DNA of 8,680 nucleotides. Origin: Bacillota bacterium (GTDB taxonomy: Bacteria; Bacillota; Clostridia; Christensenellales; Aristaeellaceae). The notes beneath the pieces were generated by a model, which worked only from the letters and a program-made list of their open reading frames with translations, was not told where the DNA came from and searched no databases. Shown here piece after piece: positions 6,569 to 8,680 of the stretch (position 1 is its first letter; the number at the start of each line of letters is the position of its first letter). Made by a program: the position numbers and the translations under genes. Location: the NCBI GenBank assembly GCA_023392395.1, contig JAEVZE010000084.1, positions 1-8,680 on the forward strand, written 5' to 3'.

Positions 6569-6718
6569 TTAGTAAGGATGCGTATAAAAATATGTCCATA
6601 CAACAATGATCGCAACCAACGCGATGGCGGAAACGATCGCCAAAGGTTTATTTTTGCGAAGGATTCCATAGACGATGCCAATCACGGAGGCGATTGCAAG
6701 AGCAATCCCAAGCGCCAT
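6569..6718 (-). CDS. Small two-helix membrane protein, 49 residues
   Basis: This short reading frame runs from ATG (6718-6716) to TAA (6571-6569). Residues 2-19 (ALGIALAIASVIGIVYGI) form one hydrophobic helix. A basic turn, LRKNKP (20-25), follows, and then a second helix, residues 26-44, rich in Ala, Ile and Val and ending in WTYFY; the tail is THPY. The positive turn predicts a hairpin with both termini outside the cytoplasm. GGGGGTG lies six bases before the ATG. Clean hydrophobic periodicity, a proper stop and a ribosome site support a real gene. No family is recognised. A longer overlapping frame (6648-6839) lacks a ribosome site and has mixed composition, so it is not preferred. The gene lies about 100 bases upstream of the S66 gene on the same strand and may share its transcript. 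Confidence 0.65.
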   Translation of the reverse strand: MALGIALAIASVIGIVYGILRKNKPLAIVSAIALVAIIVVWTYFYTHPY

Positions 6719-6855
6719 AACCCCCACCCCCAATAATTAGGATTCCCAACGATGAATCAAGCCGCGCATTATCTGGCTGCATTTGCTTTGTCCGTTTACG
6801 GGACCAGATCGACCATAGTATATAGATATTTCCCGTCATAAAACTAACCCATCAT

Positions 6856-6885
6856 ATTATAACGCATATCCGATCTCGGGTACAA
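6856..6885 (-). promoter_or_regulatory. Candidate promoter for the small membrane protein
   Basis: On the minus strand TTGTAC (6885-6880, three of six consensus) precedes a perfect TATAAT (6861-6856) by 18 bases. Transcription would start near 6849. The -10 box and the bases around it closely resemble those of the LysR promoter. Confidence 0.45.
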
Positions 6886-6946
6886 GTTGGTCCACAAGAA
6901 TGTTCGCTGATGTTTTCCCGGGGTTCTGTAAGCAGAAGTTTCCTGC

Positions 6947-6981
6947 GGATCTGGCCGCGGTTACTTGATGCGGCCAGATCC
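6947..6981. repeat. Perfect 12-base inverted repeat in a divergent intergenic region
   Basis: GGATCTGGCCGC (6947-6958) is matched exactly by GCGGCCAGATCC (6970-6981) across an 11-base spacer. The arm centres are 23 bases apart, about two turns of the helix. Neither side has a T-tract immediately after the stem, and the genes on both sides are transcribed away from it, so a terminator is not expected here. It could be an operator just upstream of the 7017 promoter or a relic terminator. Confidence 0.75.
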
Positions 6982-7016
6982 CGGATAATTGTGTATTGCT
7001 TTTTCAGTTCAGATTC

Positions 7017-7022
7017 TATACT
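7017..7022 (+). promoter_or_regulatory. Candidate -10 box for the secreted MBL-fold gene
   Basis: TATACT matches five of six consensus bases and lies about 65 bases before the start codon. The best -35 is only TTGCTT (6996-7001), 15 bases away, so the promoter would be weak or need an activator; the inverted repeat ends 35 bases upstream. Confidence 0.4.
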
Positions 7023-7087
7023 ATAGGGTTAATCGGACGCCACAGGTCTTGCCTACGGAGCAAAATACTACAGCGGAGGAAATCGCA

Positions 7088-8026
7088 ATGGACAAACGGC
7101 GGTTGATCCAATTCGCGGCCGTCGCACTGATTCTGACTTTTGCGCTGACAAGTCTTACGGCCTATGGCGAAAGAACCGGCCAAACCGGGATCTCCAAGGG
7201 CCAGAGTACGTTTCAAATCCATTTCCTGAACCAGGGCCGCGTGGATGCCATCCTGATCGTTTCAAACGGCGAAGCGATGTTCATTGACTCCGGCTATCGC
7301 GACAACGGCCTCGAATGCATCAAATACATGAACAACTTGGGCATCACCAGGCTTCGCTACTACGTCGGCACCCATGCCCACAAAAACCACATCGGCGGCG
7401 CCGCGCCGATCATCTACCAAATGCGCCCGGAACGAGTGTTCATCCCTCACGACGGCGTCAGAACGGCGATTGTCAAATATGCCGCCGAAGGCGAGGAGCG
7501 CCAAGCCGTGGAAAGCGCCGCGTACACGGTGCTTCGTCCCGGCAAGTCGTTCCGTTGGAACGATCTTACTTTTACCTGTCTTGGACCGCTCAAGGTGAAA
7601 AAGTGCGCCGCAGGCTCGCTGACAGAAAACAGCAATTCCTTGATCCTGAGGATTGACCGAAAAAAGCGCCACATGGTTTTGCTCACAGGCGACACAAGCG
7701 CCGGGATTCTTTCCGAAATCGAGCGGAAAAAGCCAGGTTCCATCCGCGCGGAAGTCCTCAAAAATCCGCATCATAACGGCGCGCAGCCGGAATCCATCCT
7801 GCGAAAAATATCCCCGAAGATTGTCGCCATCTGCAATAACAGCCTGCCATCCAGCACGTATACAGATCGAATCCGCAAGATCGGTTCGATGCTCTACGCC
7901 GCATGCCGCTACGGCAACGGCAGCTTTCTGCTGGAGGATTCGGGCGGAAAATGGGTCCCGGTGGAAAACATAGAAAGCAGAACAACGGAAACCTCTCGCG
8001 CTCGCGGTGGCGGCGAAATATCGTAA
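7088..8026 (+). CDS. Secreted ComEC-like metallo-beta-lactamase-fold protein with altered metal motif
   Basis: A 312-residue protein with an N-terminal signal peptide: KRR, a hydrophobic core at about 7-24, and probable cleavage after AYG (25-27). The mature part resembles the stand-alone ComEC/Rec2 C-terminal MBL domain. FIDSGY (65-70) matches the usual D-x-G strand end, GTHAHKNHIGG (94-104) occupies the metal motif, LTENSNSLIL (178-187) is the conserved Asn/Ser loop, LLTGDTS (198-204) carries the bridging Asp202, and LKNPHHNG (224-231) has the terminal histidines. The canonical HxHxDH is HxHxNH here, so one metal ligand (Asp to Asn100) is lost. It is probably exported and hydrolyses or binds a phosphoester or nucleic acid; the substrate is unknown. 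The start ATG follows GGAGG by eight bases; the frame is open upstream to 6989, but that would begin before the candidate promoter. Confidence 0.88.
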   Translation: MDKRRLIQFAAVALILTFALTSLTAYGERTGQTGISKGQSTFQIHFLNQGRVDAILIVSNGEAMFIDSGYRDNGLECIKYMNNLGITRLRYYVGTHAHKNHIGGAAPIIYQMRPERVFIPHDGVRTAIVKYAAEGEERQAVESAAYTVLRPGKSFRWNDLTFTCLGPLKVKKCAAGSLTENSNSLILRIDRKKRHMVLLTGDTSAGILSEIERKKPGSIRAEVLKNPHHNGAQPESILRKISPKIVAICNNSLPSSTYTDRIRKIGSMLYAACRYGNGSFLLEDSGGKWVPVENIESRTTETSRARGGGEIS

Positions 8027-8063
8027 GGTTTGCATACGCTTTTGCCGCGCAAACAGATATTGC

Positions 8064-8104
8064 TGAAAGGGGCCATTCTAAATGCATTAGAATGGCCCCT
8101 TTCA
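8064..8104. terminator. Large bidirectional hairpin between convergent genes
   Basis: A perfect 18-base stem, from TGAAAGGGGCCATTCTAA to its complement, closes on a 5-base loop. It lies 37 bases after the MBL-fold stop and 11 bases beyond the end of the convergent LysM gene. The A-run before and CCTTTCA after the GC core act alike in both directions, which fits a shared terminator. Confidence 0.85.
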
Positions 8105-8115
8105 TATCCCCTTAG

Positions 8116-8680
8116 TTACTTTCCTGCGGCGATCAGTACGTTATCAAGATGCTGCTTCACATAGGCTTGCGAAACGGACTCTCCATGGTTTTTGCTGTTG
8201 TGCAAATACAAGTCAAAGTGGCCATCCACGTCGTTTTTGACCGTATCATAGGAGTGAGGCATCCCAGAGAGCGAAGCCGCGAAGTTGATGCCTTTGTGGA
8301 AAATGACCACAGGGCGGGGCGTCCAATTCCAAGTAGGAAACAGCTTCTTCATCTTCTCCGTTTCGGCTGAGGTCAGCGGCTCAACATCCGCGTGATTCAT
8401 TCCGCCCATCATTTTGAACTTTATCTGCAACCCGGTTTCGACGTCCGTCACAAGGAACACATCGTTTCTCTTGATGAGGTACTTCCCATCCAAAAACCAG
8501 TCAACAAGCTTGCCAACTCTCTTGGGGGACGAGCTTTCCCCCGGCGTCACGGCAAAATTCCTTGGCGCATAGCCGTTGATGGCAATTTTTTGACCTGCAT
8601 TGAGCCATTCGCCAGAATCCATATAATTGTACTTCATGATCTTTGCAATCGTTGTGTTGAATTTCTTCGCAATACCGCCC
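8116..8680 (-). CDS. LysM-containing cell-wall protein, 3' part
   Basis: The gene enters from the right edge; 187 residues are visible. An ATG at 8637 exists, but it has no ribosome site and the frame is open above it, where the sequence reads GGIAKKFNTTIAKIMK. Joined to the codons after the ATG (YNYMDSGEWLNAGQKIAI), this is the second half of a LysM repeat, so the true start lies outside the window. After a linker comes a domain with FLVTDVETGLQIKFK, the motif NHADVEPLT, WNWTPRPVVI, ASLSGMPHSYD, and GHFDLYLHNSKNHG near the C-terminus. I recall this C-terminal domain recurring in secreted LysM or SH3 proteins of Clostridia, with conserved histidines in GMPH and GHF...H...HG, but its activity is not known to me. 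The expected location is the cell wall, with peptidoglycan binding through LysM. Confidence 0.85.
   Translation of the reverse strand, partial: GGIAKKFNTTIAKIMKYNYMDSGEWLNAGQKIAINGYAPRNFAVTPGESSSPKRVGKLVDWFLDGKYLIKRNDVFLVTDVETGLQIKFKMMGGMNHADVEPLTSAETEKMKKLFPTWNWTPRPVVIFHKGINFAASLSGMPHSYDTVKNDVDGHFDLYLHNSKNHGESVSQAYVKQHLDNVLIAAGK

Larger units (their letters stand above)
6719..7087. other. Divergent control region without a clear gene
   Basis: This 369-base stretch separates the small membrane protein (minus) from the secreted metallo-beta-lactamase-fold gene (plus). It is AT-richer than its surroundings. It contains a candidate minus-strand promoter (6856-6885), a perfect 12-base inverted repeat (6947-6981) and a candidate plus-strand promoter near 7017. 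If the minus promoter is used, the small protein has a leader of about 130 bases. No convincing protein or structured RNA was recognised beyond these. Confidence 0.5.

Noticed and set aside
6648..6839. 63-residue minus-strand frame overlapping the small membrane protein
   Set aside because: No ribosome site precedes its ATG, the composition is mixed (Trp, Arg, Cys, Gly run), and the overlapping 49-residue frame has coherent membrane helices.
7262..8035. 257-residue minus-strand frame antisense to the MBL-fold gene
   Set aside because: The plus strand has a signal peptide, ribosome site and MBL motifs in order; the antisense frame has none.
8116..8637. Treating the LysM gene as complete from the ATG at 8637
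   Set aside because: The frame is open to the window edge, those codons encode LysM sequence, and no ribosome site precedes this ATG.
1..8680. CRISPR array, tRNA, rRNA, insertion sequence or attachment site
   Set aside because: No spaced direct repeats, cloverleaf patterns, transposase or integrase coding, or terminal repeats were seen on either strand.

Overview
The window looks like ordinary chromosome from a GC-rich member of the Clostridia (Bacillota). This is inferred from frequent GGAGG-type ribosome binding sites, use of TTG and possibly GTG starts, sigma-A-like promoters, and family content: a MccF-type S66 peptidase, a Nim-type flavoprotein, a secreted ComEC-like metallo-beta-lactamase-fold protein and a LysM cell-wall protein. 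I see no tRNA, rRNA, CRISPR array, transposase, integrase or phage gene.

Layout. (1) Positions 1-2189 hold a divergent pair: a LysR-type regulator on the minus strand, translationally coupled (ATGA overlap) to a flavodoxin-fold protein that runs off the left edge, and a YeiH-family membrane exporter on the plus strand. The regulator resembles enterobacterial YeiE, and the divergent YeiE/YeiH arrangement is also found in enterobacteria, so a sulfite or sulfur-stress locus is the best inference. The two promoters overlap face to face in about 85 bases. A strong hairpin at 2194-2227 closes the exporter and, from the other side, the SDR gene.

(2) Positions 2257-6470 are all minus strand. Transcription would run from an S66 serine carboxypeptidase through a 102-base gap into a tight set of four small genes spaced 33 to 42 bases apart: a SpoIIAA/STAS-like protein, a RibD/DHFR-fold reductase, a Nim-like PNPOx-fold flavoprotein and an HD-domain phosphohydrolase. 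A terminator follows at 3111-3139. A short-chain dehydrogenase with its own candidate promoter comes after it.

(3) Positions 6480-7087 are AT-richer. They carry a 49-residue, two-helix membrane protein at 6569-6718 that is easy to miss, then a divergent control region with a perfect 12-base inverted repeat (6947-6981) and candidate promoters facing both ways.

(4) Positions 7088-8026 encode an exported metallo-beta-lactamase-fold protein whose HxHxDH metal motif reads HxHxNH. A large bidirectional hairpin (8064-8104) separates it from a convergent LysM cell-wall protein that is cut by the right edge.

Nothing here is clearly a new defence or mobile system. The most unusual items are the altered metal site of the secreted protein, the four-gene small-enzyme operon, the hidden small membrane protein and a shared promoter-like element at two distant sites. 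All functions are read from sequence alone; no searches were run.
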